Shown here: one piece after another, positions 1 through 12,711 of the stretch
Position numbering within the stretch: the stretch's first letter is position 1
How the letters are laid out: the number at the start of each line of letters is the position of its first letter
Source of the DNA: Telmatactis stephensoni
Taxonomy: Eukaryota; Cnidaria; Anthozoa; Actiniaria; Isophelliidae
Reading direction: 5' to 3'
DNA: 64,000 nt
NCBI GenBank assembly: GCA_029948255.1
Contig: JALIZF010001940.1
Coordinates: 751,501-815,500 of the forward strand
The notes under the pieces: model-generated
Told to the model about the DNA's origin: nothing
The model's input: only the letters and a program-made list of their open reading frames with translations
Database searches by the model: none
Position numbers and translations under genes: made by a program

Positions 1-200
1 TTACCTCGTTACGTAAACAACGTTCATATATACACGCACGGTTTATGTAAATCATCAATTCAGAAGACAATCATTGCTTACGTATAGCTTCGTTACGTGA
101 CTACATTCATATGACAACGTCATTGTTTACCTCGTTACGTAAACAACATTTACATGACAACAACGCCTATACACGCACAGTTTACGTAAGATCTTTTATT
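1..200. repeat. Divergent direct repeat, two copies
   Basis: The string TTACCTCGTTACGTAAACAA occurs at 1 and again at 127, each followed by an ACACGCAC-GTTTA-GTAA block, giving a period of about 126 bp. No coding potential was recognised. It is probably the edge of a dispersed or satellite repeat that continues left of the window. Confidence 0.6.
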
Positions 201-685
201 TCCGTACTATGGAAGGCTAGACGTAAGGCATTCATTTGTCTGTGTTATCCAAGATAATCCGATAACGCATGGTCAAATTCGTATTTCGCAAACAATACCG
301 CACGATGTGCGTATATACGGCCAGTCGTTTATCATATAAACCACGCACATAGATCCACGTACGTTTACGTTTTCCGGAAAATTTACGTATTTATCATGTA
401 AGACAATTTGATAACACATTATTGCATTGCAAGATGGATAGTGCCATCGATTGGATAAATCCTTATCAAGTGAATGAAATGAGGGCATTTTCCAATAAAT
501 ATCTGCATTGGATAAGGATTTCTACCTCCTGATAAACGTTGTTAAAATTTTGTACAAGTCTTTCTTGTTGCCTGACTCTTTCTTGTTGCGTGACAAGGTG
601 CTTTCTATCCGGGAAGGTAATTTCCTCTTGCGTTAAAACTCGTCCGCGGTAACGAACTCGGTCCAAAGTAAACGCACATCCTTGG

Positions 686-790
686 ATGTTCTTCGAAGGC
701 TGGTTATCGTTAACCTGGGATTAAGTCTAAACGTTAACAAAACCTATGTATTCAACCCTGGGTCAGAGCTCTAACCTGTCTTCGAGCAAG
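686..790. mobile_element. Small inverted-repeat (MITE-like) relic
   Basis: A block with TTCGAAG near the left and TTCGAGC near the right contains AACCTGGGATTAAGTCTAA and an inverted AACCCTGGG. The same inner words occur in the better preserved element at 28915-29022, so both are likely copies of one MITE family. No target duplication was resolved. Confidence 0.4.
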
Positions 791-1795
791 TAGCTAGCCC
801 ATCAATTACCGCACCTCAAAAAGATTTGGCAAAAATAAAAAACAACAAAAGAAACTCCTAGAAAATGTAAATATAGTTTCAAACCAATTAGTCCACAAAC
901 AATACGAAAAGCAGAAAACGTTGTTGTAAAGTACACGGAGCAAATGTTCAGCTTGTATTACCACCAGCAAATTGTCTTTGCTGTACCGCGAAGTAGCCTA
1001 GAAGCCCTCTCTTTGCAAAAAGGGCGAGTATAGTCAAAAGATTAATTAATTGCTAGAAGAAATGAACGGTAATTCCACTGTGTCCTTATTTTCACCTGCA
1101 AACTAATAGTTTTCATTCGATTCAAAAAACAAGCAAACAAACAACAATCAAGCAAAGGGTCATTAGGAATTCCAATCAACAAACGATTTCGGCCACACAA
1201 AGGAATATATATTTATTGACAAATTTTGCCACTGCATTCTCAGCTATATAAAGATAAAAAACAGTCGACCAATTTGTATGCAGACATGGTGCCTATTACT
1301 TAATGAGGTCTAATTTTGATTTGTCTCTCACTTTAATCTAATAAAAGAACGATCGAAGCTTAAAAAAAGTCTTTTTGTCATAAAACAATAAATGATAAAC
1401 ATTAAGTAAACATCTTTTTCATGAACACAAAAATTAATCAAAAAAGATGACAAATTTTGTGTCATAACGCTTCCTCCTTGTTATCTCACAAGTCAACAAA
1501 AGGGAAGCAAATACGGTTTTGTATCGAAGAGTTTCTAATAATAAATCTATAGAATCCTGAAAAGCCATTGAACTTCAATGAGGGTTCGTGTCCTAAGCCA
1601 TTAAATTACACGAGATAATTGTCTCGTATCATCGGGGGAATCTAAATTTCATTTTGCTGAATTTCAGGGGGTCGATCCAGTTTAGATTGCTTTGATAAAT
1701 CGACCGACAACAGCGTGGAAAGTACCAAGTAAAAGAAGCTAGAGAATCTGAAAGACTTAAGGAAAAAAGAAAGGAGAAATAAGGCAAAGGGGAGA
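791..1795. other. Unassigned AT-rich DNA
   Basis: No reading frame, RNA gene or element was recognised here. A minus-strand ORF just left of it (466-666) has no recognisable domain. Confidence 0.4.
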
Positions 1796-2102
1796 AAGGA
1801 GAGAAGAGGAGAGGAGAGAAGAGAAGAGACGAAGAGAAGAGCAGAGCAGAACAGAGCAGAGCAGAGCAGCGAAGATAGAGAAGAGAAGAGAAGAGAAGAT
1901 ACTCAAAACAATACATGCATCGAAAAAGAAGAGAGAAAATCTGAAAGACTAAGAAAAAGAAAGGAGAAATAAGGAGAAGGGGAGAGAGGAGAGGAGAGGA
2001 GAGGAGAGGAGAGGAGAGGAGAGGAGAGGAGAGGAGAGGAGAGGAGAGGAGAGGAGAGGAGAGGAGAGGAGAGGAGAGGAGAGGAGAGGAGAGGAGAGGA
2101 GA
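1796..2102. repeat. Purine-strand satellite, core (GAGGA)n
   Basis: Interrupted GAGAA/GAGCA repeats lead into an almost perfect 5-bp GAGGA array from about 1985 to 2102. Long open frames on the minus strand (Ser-Pro-Leu-Leu repeats) are artefacts of this repeat. Confidence 0.9.
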
Positions 2103-2707
2103 GCTCAAAAGAATACATGCATCGAAAAAAAAAAGAAAAGTCTAAATTTAGCCAAATGCACGAGTTAACGCGTAAGAGAAAAGAAGGGACTGAGCTACTG
2201 CGGAAGAAACCAATCATCTGACAGAAATAAAAAAGAAGAAAGAAAAAAAAAAAAAACGGAAAGAAATTAAAAAACCAAGATGCAAACCACTTTTGAGCCT
2301 TTTTCTTGAACGCGCGAGCAACATGTACAGTTCCTGCATTAATACAAATCTATACATCACTAGCAATTCAGATTGTAAATATTAATTATTATCATTAAAG
2401 ACGACTTTTTTTTCTCGGAAATAATTCTAAATTATATTTGTGCATCGGAAATCATTTCCTGAGTTAAGCAATTATTACCATTTTGAGGCTAATATCGTAC
2501 GTGTAAAAGGTTGTCTCATTAACTGCAAGCTAAATAATTATGATATTCTCGATTATTCTATCTTGGACTCGAAACCGGTAGTTGGTACTCTATGGAGAAG
2601 AGCACAAGCTGTCAAGCACAAACGATAGAAAGTCGAAGGCTTGAATTAATGGCCAAGATGGAAACAAAATGAAAAGTTCTAAATTCGTTGACTTCCAGAA
2701 AGAAAAA

Positions 2708-2827
2708 TTAAAAGAAGAAGAAGAAGAAGAAAGAAAAAAAAAAAAAAAAAAAAAAGAAAAAGAAAAAGAAAAAGAAAAGAAAAGAAAAAGAAAAAGAAAA
2801 GAAAAGAAAAAGAAAAAAAGAAAAAAG
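2708..2827. repeat. A/GA-rich simple repeat
   Basis: (AAG)n passes into poly-A and then (AAAAG)n. This is low-complexity sequence with no coding meaning. Confidence 0.85.
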
Positions 2828-4541
2828 ATCTGAACGAGATTTTTTTAAATTCAATTACATTTCACGGAAATGGATTCAGATCGTGTTTTTGCCAAGTGAG
2901 CAATTGTGCAGAAAGTAATGCAATGCTAAACAATACTGCTTCGAAAAAGCTAAATAATAAAAGTACTATAATCGATAGATAAATTTATATAATTCTGTAG
3001 CTTTAGTAAGCTGTATTTTTACCGTTATATCATGCATCAGATTACTTGCCAGTGACGACGGAAAGCTCTAATTGAAAAGATTGATAAATTCCTAAGTGTT
3101 TAAGTGGGCTATTATTATTCAAAATAAAAAAAACCGTCTTCGGCCACTTACCAAAGACACTGTTTTGAATACCAAGGGTAACACAATATTGTTCTATCGC
3201 GATACAATATAACAGAACAAAACTGTTTAGTAACAACGAATTTTATTTCAACACGTGAAGTTTTCCTCGCATAAAAAGTTTCTGTATTATATGTTTTGTG
3301 CCTCGCAAGTCTTATAAATATTTTTATTTGACATGTACTTTCAACGGACTTTTTGTATTTGGCTTGAAAATTTTAGTTTTTGCAAGAATTCAATTAAAAT
3401 TTAGCTTTCAAGTAAAGAATTTTTGATGTAAATATTTAGAAATAAAGAAGAATGCTTTACTGCTAAAGAAAGGGAATAATTCACTTTCAAAGCTAACAAA
3501 ACTATGCTGGCACCATTATTTTCGAAAATTATTCAGCATATTCTTTAAACATTTGTTTTTCTTCCAAGGCCGGCTTAAAAGCTCTACTCAATTTGAAAAC
3601 AAAGGGATAGAATTTTAACTTGGCAAAATTAAGTGTCTTGGCTCCGCTGGAGGCAATGCAATATTGACAATACAAAAAAGACGAAATTCAAGATGATTTT
3701 CGCTAACAGTTGATACTAGCGTTTAGCTTTCAAATCAAACTCTTCTACTGCTGAAATAATTGCAATTAGAAAAGGGCCTCTTTTGAGCTTAGAGATTTTT
3801 TCCGAAGACGGGATTTAGAAATAAAATAAATGTCTAGTCTGTAATAAACGGCTGTTTCCCCTCTGCGGCGGTTTTCAATTTGTGATAACTTTTTTAGCAA
3901 ATAATAGCCAAAGCTTTCCACTCAGGTTAAGTAAAAGAACAATAACACTTAAAAAGTAAACTATTTAATTTTTTTTCTGGTTTAGACATTATATTGTCTT
4001 TCTTTCTTTTCAACTGTTTCAGTTGACCAAGACAAGTGGCGAAATGACTGGCTTGAAAAAAACTCACAGTTCGCCCTTGTTTCTAAATTAATGGGATAAT
4101 AAGGCCTAAAACCTTAGCTAATATACAATCAAATTAAGAAAAATTATTTTATCTCTTTTATTTTTATTTCAACTTAAAATTCATGATATCTGGAAACGTT
4201 TCTTTTGTGCTACGGTTTTGTTCAATATCTGCATTTATATATACACCCCAACAAAAAACCTCTTACACTAATTTTAAAAACGGAATCTGCCATCAACTTT
4301 TAGCTAAATTTATAAAACGAAATCTTGTCAAATATATACAAGTTTAGAGTCATGTAAGAAAATTATTCAATACGAATGTCCTATCTGAAAAAAATCCACT
4401 TTTTTCAAGGAGAGCTGCAAAAAAGTCATTGAGTTACGTTGAGCTCTAAAAGATTGCTGGAGGTTTAAGTCTTGAGAATGAGCTTGACGATGTCAGTAAA
4501 CATTTTGGAAGTCAAGAAGTTTGAATCTGTCAAACGGGTTT
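2828..4541. other. Unassigned AT-rich DNA (3' flank of minus-strand GPCR)
   Basis: No gene or clear element was seen. The right part is the downstream flank of the minus-strand receptor whose stop codon lies at 4542-4544. Confidence 0.4.
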
Positions 4542-5573
4542 TCAGAAGTGTCGTACGCGCAGCAATTCGTATGCAGCTTGGCGGAACTCTTGTCTGTAGA
4601 ACGAATATATAAATGGGTTGACAGAGCTCTGGAATAGCAAGAAGAACATCGAAATCTTTATAAACGTAGCAGAAGCCAACTGAGGTACTCTTGCGAGGAA
4701 AAACAGGTTAAAAACAATTCTAGGTAGCCAGCAAATGAAGAAAACGAGCACGACCAAGACACACGACATCGTTCCTTTGCGTTTTCGTACCCTTTCTCGT
4801 CGCTCTGACTCGGACGTTTCGCTTTGTTGGCTTCGTTCTTGAGGGACGACTCGCTGATTGTGCTTCTGAATTGCGTTCATAATCATAATATTTACAATAA
4901 ATACGGCAAAGATTGGAATAAGGACGAACACGAAGACAAGAAAAATGTTATACGATCGATCCATATTCCTCTTTTGCTGTTCATTCAAGTGAGAGGAAAA
5001 TGTCCAGCTCATTCGGATAAGCCCTGTCGCGACTGGGAGAAACCAAACTATTGATAAAATAAAAATGACTCGGCGTTTAGTCATTTTGGCTGCATAAACT
5101 AGTGGACGGAAAACAGCTAGGTGCCTGTCATAGGTTATTGCGACTAAGTTTAGGACTACGCCTTCAAAGGGTATATCCCTTAACATCCCAAACCAAACAC
5201 AGTACGGAGACAGTGAGTATTTGCAACCCGTTCCTTCACAAAATGCAGCGAACCAAGGGACAACGAAAAGCGCCATTAACATATCTGCACAAGCGAGACT
5301 TAGCAGGAATATGTTCATGAAGTTGTGACGGAGACTTGGCTTGGAAAGAAAGACACAGCAAGTGAAGAAATTCCCGATAAAGATGACTACTCCAACCATT
5401 CCATCCATGACCCAAAATTTCAAATCCAAAGTTGGATTACATGGGAATCCTTGTCCGGTTTTCTGGGGTAGTGAACTGAAGTTGGAGTAAGCCGTACTGT
5501 TGACAGCCATGGGATATAGCTGTCTTCGAGTTTGTTCTCGTAAGCCTGAATCCTCCAAATTTGTGTTTATCAA
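4542..5573 (-). CDS. Class A (rhodopsin-like) GPCR, single exon, 343 aa
   Basis: A seven-helix plasma-membrane receptor in one exon. Seen in the protein: N-glycosylation sequons N25-S-T and N31-F-S; TM1 with GN (N68); TM2 LACAD (D97); C125 at the TM3 start; DRH at 149-151 in place of DRY; W177 in TM4; P220 in TM5; a basic, Ser/Glu-rich third intracellular loop (about 240-267); CWLP at 281-284 in TM6; NPFIY at 319-323 in TM7; and a short tail. These are the canonical class A marks, so G-protein coupling is expected from the family. It is not a member of the plus-strand array: it keeps the TM5 proline and CWLP, and its ends differ. The ligand is unknown. DRH is a conservative DRY variant. The first ATG of the frame was taken as the start; M22 is an alternative. 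Confidence 0.9.
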   Translation of the reverse strand: MINTNLEDSGLREQTRRQLYPMAVNSTAYSNFSSLPQKTGQGFPCNPTLDLKFWVMDGMVGVVIFIGNFFTCCVFLSKPSLRHNFMNIFLLSLACADMLMALFVVPWFAAFCEGTGCKYSLSPYCVWFGMLRDIPFEGVVLNLVAITYDRHLAVFRPLVYAAKMTKRRVIFILSIVWFLPVATGLIRMSWTFSSHLNEQQKRNMDRSYNIFLVFVFVLIPIFAVFIVNIMIMNAIQKHNQRVVPQERSQQSETSESERRERVRKRKGTMSCVLVVLVFFICWLPRIVFNLFFLARVPQLASATFIKISMFFLLFQSSVNPFIYSFYRQEFRQAAYELLRVRHF

Positions 5574-5753
5574 CTCTTTAGCAAGTAAATACCAAATCGT
5601 TATTTCATGTACTAAAATGCCAAAAGACTATTACAGTCACTCTGGAGTCGATTTCCAAGATCTTTTTCAATCAGTTAGTCCGATATCTCTGACAGTGTGA
5701 TTTCTGTTGAAGTAAAAACGAAGTATGAGATTCCACTCGGTTTGCAGTGTGTA

Positions 5754-5764
5754 TTTATATATAT
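5754..5764 (-). promoter_or_regulatory. TATA-like box upstream of the minus-strand GPCR
   Basis: On the minus strand this reads TATATATAAAT, about 180 bases before the receptor ATG at 5573. The position suits a core promoter with a leader of about 150 nt. It rests only on the motif and its spacing. Confidence 0.45.
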
Positions 5765-7319
5765 GCCTGTTGGTTGCTATGGTAACGGCACGTGATATGC
5801 AAACCGGCCATTTTGGTAGCATTTACATTCGAGTTTTTCATTTAAGTAAAGCGAATACAATGAAGTACCGAATTTCAAAAGCTCAGCATTTCATTTTCTA
5901 TTGCCTTTGTGTAAATCTTTCTAGGTTTTCCGGACCGAAGGTGTGAGAGCTGACAAAACACAAGACGAAATGGTGAAAAACTGTGGGATCACTTTGGCGC
6001 TCATTTCGACCTTGATCTATCTTTTCCAGCTTAGGAAAAAAAGTTAATTGAAGACTTCACAAAGCAGACAAAATATAGAACAGCATGAAGGAAAATGAAC
6101 CCGTTGTAATATCTCCGTCCACTTTTGCTTTTCATTTGTCATTTCAATTAAGAACGTTAGCCGTAACTACGGGCTCCTATCAACTAACGAAAACCAATTC
6201 ATCCTCAAGTTTTCATTTCAGATGTCAAAAAGGCAATAAAAATCTTATGTCTTAGAGGAAAATCGATTGCGATGTCCGTATCGAGATAACGCTTCAAATT
6301 CCACCTGTCCAAGCCTAGTTTCCGGTTAGATCTTCAGCAAATTTGAAAGCTATTTTTGGCAGTGAATAGATGACAAACCGCCCGTGTGTTTGTAAGCTAA
6401 ACCTTCCCGACTAGCTGTTTATATTGTTTGACATTATTATAAAACCGAACTAATTTTTATGGAGAGATTTTTAATTTGTTCAATAGGCACTAAGGTGTTT
6501 AGCATTTTACGATAAACTAATTTTTTGTGAGCTTTGTTGTTAATTGCTTGAATAGATATTTATCATTTTAAAGTGAATTCGGACTTGGGGGAAAATAGTA
6601 TTTTGCCCTAAAATATTGTTTGATTCTGGAATTATATTAAAAAACCTATAAAGTGCAATTACTTTTGTATTGAAATTGTTATGCAATGATTCGGCTTTAT
6701 TACATCAGGATAAAGCTTTTTTGTTTTTTTGAAAATATTATAAATAAATCTTTTTATTAATGTTGACACGAATATTTTTCATTCCTTTATTGACGAACTG
6801 ACCCAAATAAAAAACTTCAGTTAAAAGGCACTATGCTAAACACTCAAATTTATGGTATAATTATTTGATTTGAGCGTATTGTATTTTCACAACTTTTCCA
6901 AACGCTAATTGAATCAAATATCATTCTTTAAGGCTGGAAATTCTTCTTAGCAAATAAACATTTCTCTCTTTTGTCACTTCTCCGTTAAATCTTTTGTCTC
7001 GCTTCCGCTAGGGGAGCAACAGCAGTATGCCATGCAGAATATGAGATAAATGAAGTTAGAAAATCGAAACTCAATTTAAAACTAATTAGCAAGCTGAAGA
7101 CAGCTTCAAGGAATTTCGAAATGTTCGGGACTAATTTGACTAAGCGTTGTGTCTGATTGCTTTGATAGTTGGTGATTAAGTATTTTTTAAGTATTTCTAG
7201 ATCTGAGGGCTAATATCCGACTGGGTGATGACAGAGATAAATTCAGCAAGGATTCGGGATTTTCAGCTCGTACGGATTATGAATGCAAAAATGGAATGTA
7301 ACATTTTTCGTACAAAACA
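5765..7319. other. Unassigned AT-rich DNA
   Basis: No exon, RNA gene or bounded element was recognised. Confidence 0.35.
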
Positions 7320-7700
7320 ACAACAACTTCTTACAGGAGCCCATCACTATGGGCTCCTGCTTCTTACAATAAAAATAACAAAAACAACAACAACATCATC
7401 ATCAACAACAACAACAACAAAAACTACTACTACTACAACATTACTACTACTACTACTACTCCTACTACTACAGCACCAGCTTATAATTACAACAATAATA
7501 TAATGATAATAACAACAACCACCACCACCACAACAGCAACAACTTACAACACCAAATGACAACAAAAACCTACAACAACAGCAGCAGCAACAATAACCAC
7601 AAAACAAAACATCTCAGGCAGTCAAAACAACAGCTATAACAACAACAGCTAAAACAACAAAACAAAACAACAAAACAAAACAACAACAACAACAACAAGA
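7320..7700. repeat. CAA/ACT-type compound microsatellite
   Basis: Runs of (ACA)n, (TAC)n, (ACC)n and AACAACAAA repeats fill the block. Poly-Cys and poly-Val frames on the opposite strand are artefacts. Confidence 0.9.
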
Positions 7701-7983
7701 GAATGTAGAAATTCCTGAGCAACGGTTTGTACAATTCATTTAATAAACTTTTGAAACGACAAGTGAATACAAAGTTCAAAAACGAGTTTTTTTGTTCACA
7801 GATTCTCGCAGGGAGCACCGCTAGTACGTATTAACCAATCAGAAATCGTGTTGATGTCACGCGACAAAATATCTCGCCTAAAGTTGAGGACTACGCACTG
7901 GAGTAAGGAAAGTTTTGAAAGCTCATTTATTGGTCCCTTGAAGTACAATGGAGTTTCCCAGCGAATATAACGAGTACTCGCTT

Positions 7984-8397
7984 AGTCCAGACCCAGGCCT
8001 CTTTTTACCCCGCTACGCTTTGGTAAAACAGAGTCCAGAAGAACTTGCATACGCATGCGTTACATGAACCAATCAGACACCGTGAAAGTTTGGTGTGACC
8101 TGGTTACAAAGCTATCGTTGAAATGTATCTGATTTAAATCAGCTATATGGGGCTCATTTTGAAAACGAATTCATCGAAGCAGTTAAGTATGCCTTCACTT
8201 GTACGAAGTACACGTTTTTACCCAAATTGGAGCAAATCCAAGCCCTGTGTGACTTGTCAAAAGGCCTTGTAACCAGGTCACACCGAAATTTTACGGTGTC
8301 TGATTGGTTCATGTAACGCATACGCATGCAAGTTCTTCTGGACTCTGTTTTACCGAAGTGGAGCGTGGTAAAAAGAGGCCTGCAATGGGTCTGGACT
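7984..8397. mobile_element. MITE with long terminal inverted repeats and 10-bp target duplication
   Basis: The left end starts AGTCCAGACCC and the right end finishes GGGTCTGGACT. Inverted similarity runs about 140 bp inward, through the GCATACGCATGC and AACCAATCAGACACCG words. AGTACTCGCT flanks it at 7973-7982 and again at 8398-8407. No transposase is present. Long TIRs with a 9-10 bp duplication are typical of Mutator-like (MULE) non-autonomous elements; that superfamily call is inference. Confidence 0.8.
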
Positions 8398-8812
8398 AGT
8401 ACTCGCTGCGAGTGCTTTTTGGCTATGAGAACTGTCCCTAGCTATCTGCGCATGCGTCAAGCACAATTTACATCCACCGCAATGACAAGCACACCAAATA
8501 GAAGGGCCACCCTGATGAAAGTCGGTTAAAATTGGAAATGAGTTCAAACTTGCTTGACGTTGTCTATAGGAACTAAATAATCACCAGGCAAAATAGTTTC
8601 CTCAAGTTCAAAGGCTAAAGACGGATAAAAGTTACGAAATATTTTGGCATCTCAAAGTCACGGCACAAATTATCGCTTTATGAGGCAGCATGGTCGAGTG
8701 TAACGAGCTTGCGCAGGTTTCGTCATCCGAAGTCCTCAAGGCTGGAGTTGTTTCTAGGTGATCCCTTGTTCAACTCAGCTTTTCGGTCATACTTATAAAT
8801 TAATAGCAAATT

Positions 8813-9150
8813 GGTTTGCGTCCTGCAGTTTGGATTCTAAATAATTTATGAGATGAGATGCAGCTCAAGATGGTCCAATGGAAGATTAGCTTCGGATACG
8901 ACCATTAAATGAATCGAATTAAAGTTTAAAAAACGCAATTTTAAGTATGAACACCGTATGAAAATGAATCAATTTTATCTATGGTTTGCGTCCTGCAGTT
9001 TGGATTCTAAATAGTTTATGTTTATTTGATGAGATTAAGTTCAAGATGGTCCAATGGAAGATTAGCTTCGGCTAAAATGGCTACCATCATTAAATATATT
9101 AAAGTTTAAACAACAAGTATGAATACCGTAAAATGGATCAATTTCATCTA
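8813..9150. repeat. Tandem duplication, about 170-bp unit
   Basis: GGTTTGCGTCCTGCAGTTTG begins at 8813 and again at 8983. Both copies continue through AAGATGGTCCAATGGAAGAT and a shared tail with small indels. No coding frame is conserved between the copies. Confidence 0.8.
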
Positions 9151-11368
9151 GAGAGAACGGAATGTGCGGATGGGGCAAAAGCTGTCTCGATCAGTCTAGG
9201 AATCAATCAGCTAAGTTCTTTAATTTGACGAATGAAAAAATGGAAGCATGGTCAATAATTGAAATACTATTTCGAGCCTTAATTTAAATTAATCAAGTGA
9301 CACCCTGTAGACTCCAACGAAAAGTAAATAACATGTTACATTAATTAGTATCCATTTATCTTTACTATCATATCACTTTCCTCAAACAATTTGGTATTGA
9401 TTGATAAAAATCCCATTTCTTTTCCAGATCCGGGATTTCAGTTTGCCTTTCCGATAGATAAATATCGAAATGAGCGCCTTTTTTTTTCAATTAGCTCTAA
9501 CAATTTTTCGAAAAACTTTTTCTATTGAGCTCAGTTGGGTATGATATAAAATATTACCTCTTTTCAGTAGTGAATTACGTTCCAATTGAAAGTGTTAAGC
9601 AGGAACATGTAATCTGCTCGTTCTTTTCTTACGGCTCCACGCGTTTGTGAATGTTTCTCGGCCTTAGTTGCATGACCAGTAGATTTGGACTATCTAAATT
9701 ATTCAAAAGAAAGAGAACAACATATACTCTAACTTTTAATTACACTGAAACCCCCTGCTAAGACGGGTGTTGGAATAGAAAATAGAAAAAACTGTCAAAA
9801 ATTTTAACATATATTTTCATTTCCCCTTTTCTACTTCTTCTAGCCTTTGTCACACTTTTTTTTTTGCATGCAAGAAGAATTAAGAAACCAAATTTTCATA
9901 ATATCGAATTCATTTCTTTCTTCAGCTACGTTAAGTAATGGAAATAAAATGAAATCTGTAAAAATCTCGTAAAACTTTTCTAAACTTCTCAGAGGCAAGC
10001 CTCAAAACGCGTACAGAGAAAATTTTTTTCATTCGTTGAACAGAATTCGATTTATTTCTCTTCGTAACGGATGTAGTCGACAGTAGTTAACTCGCAAGAT
10101 TATTTTAGCTACAATTGATATATCTTTGGATAGGATAAGTTTACTTTACCTCTTAGCTTGTTCTTCAGCTGTTAACGTTCTACCCTTGTCGACGTGGGAG
10201 GAGTGATTGGTTTCTTGCATATTGCATATAACCTACTTATATGTATGAATAAATGAATGGATGTCTGAACTTTGATATTAATGAATAAATGAACTCTGTG
10301 TTATTTCTGGATATCAGAGTTAAAAACGATGGTTTTAAGCTGATCGTTGAGTCTATCGCACACAGTATTTTTCCCATCATCAAACTCATTAATAATATAT
10401 ATTGTTACGTTAAAGATCTACGTTACGGTAGTTATATCTCTTTTCTTTTTTTCTGGTGAATTATTAATCTTTTAAAATTTGTATAAACTTTACCTTGAAT
10501 TTTCTAAGTCAAAGTCAAAGAAATTCTGATCAAATATGATATCTGACAGTTAGATGAGCTAATAAGTAATATAAAGGACACAAAGGCGAATTGAATTGGG
10601 TCTCAAAAAGATCGCCTTCGGATCTCTGCATTATGTCAAGAGTCGTTTAAACTTTCAAAAGTTAATCAGCTGGATGAATGGAATTGTTTGTCAATCTTGT
10701 CGGCTTATTATTGTATGGGAGTAAAACTTGTACATATTTTAAAAGAAGTTATTCACATCACTAGCAGTCTCAACCTTTTTTATTAAACACGCGCTTGTGG
10801 AAGTTGAAATATTATTTTTGTCATACTTGGCGAAACAATTTAGTTAACTGAGTAGAATTAAAGCAATCAAATTAAAGCCTTAATTTTAACTATTTTTATT
10901 TTTTCGTTAATTCCTTCCTTTTTCAGTTTTTATTCATCATTTCAATCCAGTAATCAATCTTTCTGTCGTAAGTAGTTATACCCCCCATATTTCATTTCTA
11001 AGGGGGGAGGGGAGGGTCGGACATTGCCAATTAACATATAGTTGTATGTTATCTTTCTTTTTAAAAATAGCTGTTCTCTTTAAACCACAAATATTTCATT
11101 CCTTCTTTAATGATGATGACAAAAACCTACATTTTTAATTAACTCTACTGTGCCGGAGAATAATTATAAAAAATCGTCTTTTTAACTTGTGGATTCGCGA
11201 AATGTAGCAACGAGTTGTCGTTTTTTCAGTAGAGAGCTCAAACACAGATTCCACCTGGCGCGTTTCGAAGCCCAAATAGCAAAAGGTTTCAGTGTCTAGT
11301 GCGCACGGTTTTGCTCAGGTACCCGGATTCCAGTGTTTGAGTATCTACTCTGAAAGAGGGCATACTTG
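9151..11368. other. Unassigned AT-rich DNA
   Basis: No coding exon, RNA gene or bounded transposon was recognised in this 2.2-kb stretch. Confidence 0.35.
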
Positions 11369-11560
11369 ACAATAAGTCCGACTCGTGATGACGTTTTGAC
11401 CCCCTCTATACCAGAATCCATTTCAAAACCTTTCATATTCCAATTTTAAATTCCTTGGAGAATATAAACACAATAGTTTTAATTAGTGAACAAAAGCTAC
11501 TTGTAAAGGATCCTGGTATAGAGAGGGGGTCAAAACGTTATCACGCTTGGGGCTTATTGT
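11369..11560. mobile_element. MITE with about 50-bp inverted repeats
   Basis: The left arm holds TTTTGACCCCCTCTATACCA and the right arm its inverse, TGGTATAGAGAGGGGGTCAA. The outer ends are CAATAAG and CTTATTG. There is no ORF. Confidence 0.7.
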
Positions 11561-11689
11561 GAACTGTTAAAATGTTCCTCTAGGGTTAATTGAAAAGAAA
11601 TTCTTTAATACTACTTATAACTATAATTCTAGGGATAGAAAAATAATTGTAAAGCATGGTCTCTATACAAAGCAAAACCAGCGTTCATA

Positions 11690-11848
11690 TAGAGCGGTTT
11701 TCGTATGAGTGGGAAACTGACCGTACCAGTTACGGTCAATGTACGACAGGGTTACGGCAGTAATTTCGAATGTTTTTATAGGCATTACGGCACTGACACG
11801 GTCACGGTACGGTACGGTCAGTTTCCCACTCATAGGAAAACCGCTCTA
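11690..11848. mobile_element. MITE with about 35-bp inverted repeats
   Basis: The ends are TAGAGCGGTTTTCGTATGAG and the near-inverse CTCATAGGAAAACCGCTCTA, both followed inward by GTGGGAAACTGACCGTAC or its inverse. There is no coding content. Confidence 0.75.
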
Positions 11849-12249
11849 TTTAGTGATCAGTGTTTGCCAGTTAGATTTCGTTAACAAGCCTGGTGCAGTT
11901 ATAAAATAATACGAAAATAGGATAATCCGATTTCATTCAACAGCAAATCTCCTTTTCAATAAAGAACAAAATGTCAGAATTCACGCGAAAGGCGCGAAAA
12001 AGCCTTGGGTGACCTGTGTCAAATTGGCCGAGGAAGACTTAGGAAGACACTCAGTTTTAGTCTTTCGACAACTTGAAGTGATTTATGAAAACGGAAGCTA
12101 AGACTAAAATCGACGTGATGACTGCCAGGTACTATTTGAAATATTGTCTATAAAATGGCATCTGTCTATAAAGCAGCCGTTTATCCAGTTTTCGAAGGCG
12201 CGAGTCGTTTAATACCCGTATATGATAACTGGCTGCTATGACAATAAAT

Positions 12250-12711
12250 CCGTTCTAGTCAAAATACTGAAGTTCGTCATTGATTTCTAATTCATCATCA
12301 GAAACAATAGCATTCACGTATTCATCATCATCATCATCATCATCGTCGTCAGTACAAAGGTTGCTGACTCCACATTCTTCATCTTCGTAATCTTCATTAT
12401 CATCATCATCATCATCATCACATCACCATCATAACGTGTGAGCTTCAGATTACGGCGATCTTGTCCTTGGCCGTTCTTTATACTATGTTCAAATCTCTTA
12501 CTGTCAGCGGCCATCTTGGCATCACCATCATAATCATTCCCACCATTATCATAAATTTCATCATGATCATCGTAACAAGTGAATTTCACATTCCAATTAT
12601 CTTTGTCTTTACATATCTTCATTTTCTGTCTCTTGTCTGTCTCAACTACCACCTTAAAAACAGCAAAGCAGCTCATCAAAGCCAGAAGGGCAAGGCAGTG
12701 TGATGAGGTAT
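12250..12711 (-). other. Likely 3' UTR of the myotubularin/FYVE gene, with GAT microsatellite
   Basis: This lies just past the TAA stop at 12712-12714. It is rich in GAT/ATC repeats (12325-12345 and 12400-12420). A minus-strand open frame at 12314-12679 encodes basic and acidic segments. A second frame, offset by the GAT repeat, stays open to a TAG near 12260 with an acidic tail ending ELQYFD. Neither joins the upstream exon phase in an obvious way, so 3' UTR is preferred; an alternative terminal exon is possible. Confidence 0.35.

Noticed and set aside
1629..2217. Long minus-strand open frames of Ser-Pro-Leu-Leu repeats
   Set aside because: They are produced by the (GAGGA)n satellite; there is no other protein feature.
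7225..7818. Open frames rich in Thr, Leu, Cys or Val on both strands
   Set aside because: Translation of CAA/ACT microsatellites; composition changes with each repeat block.
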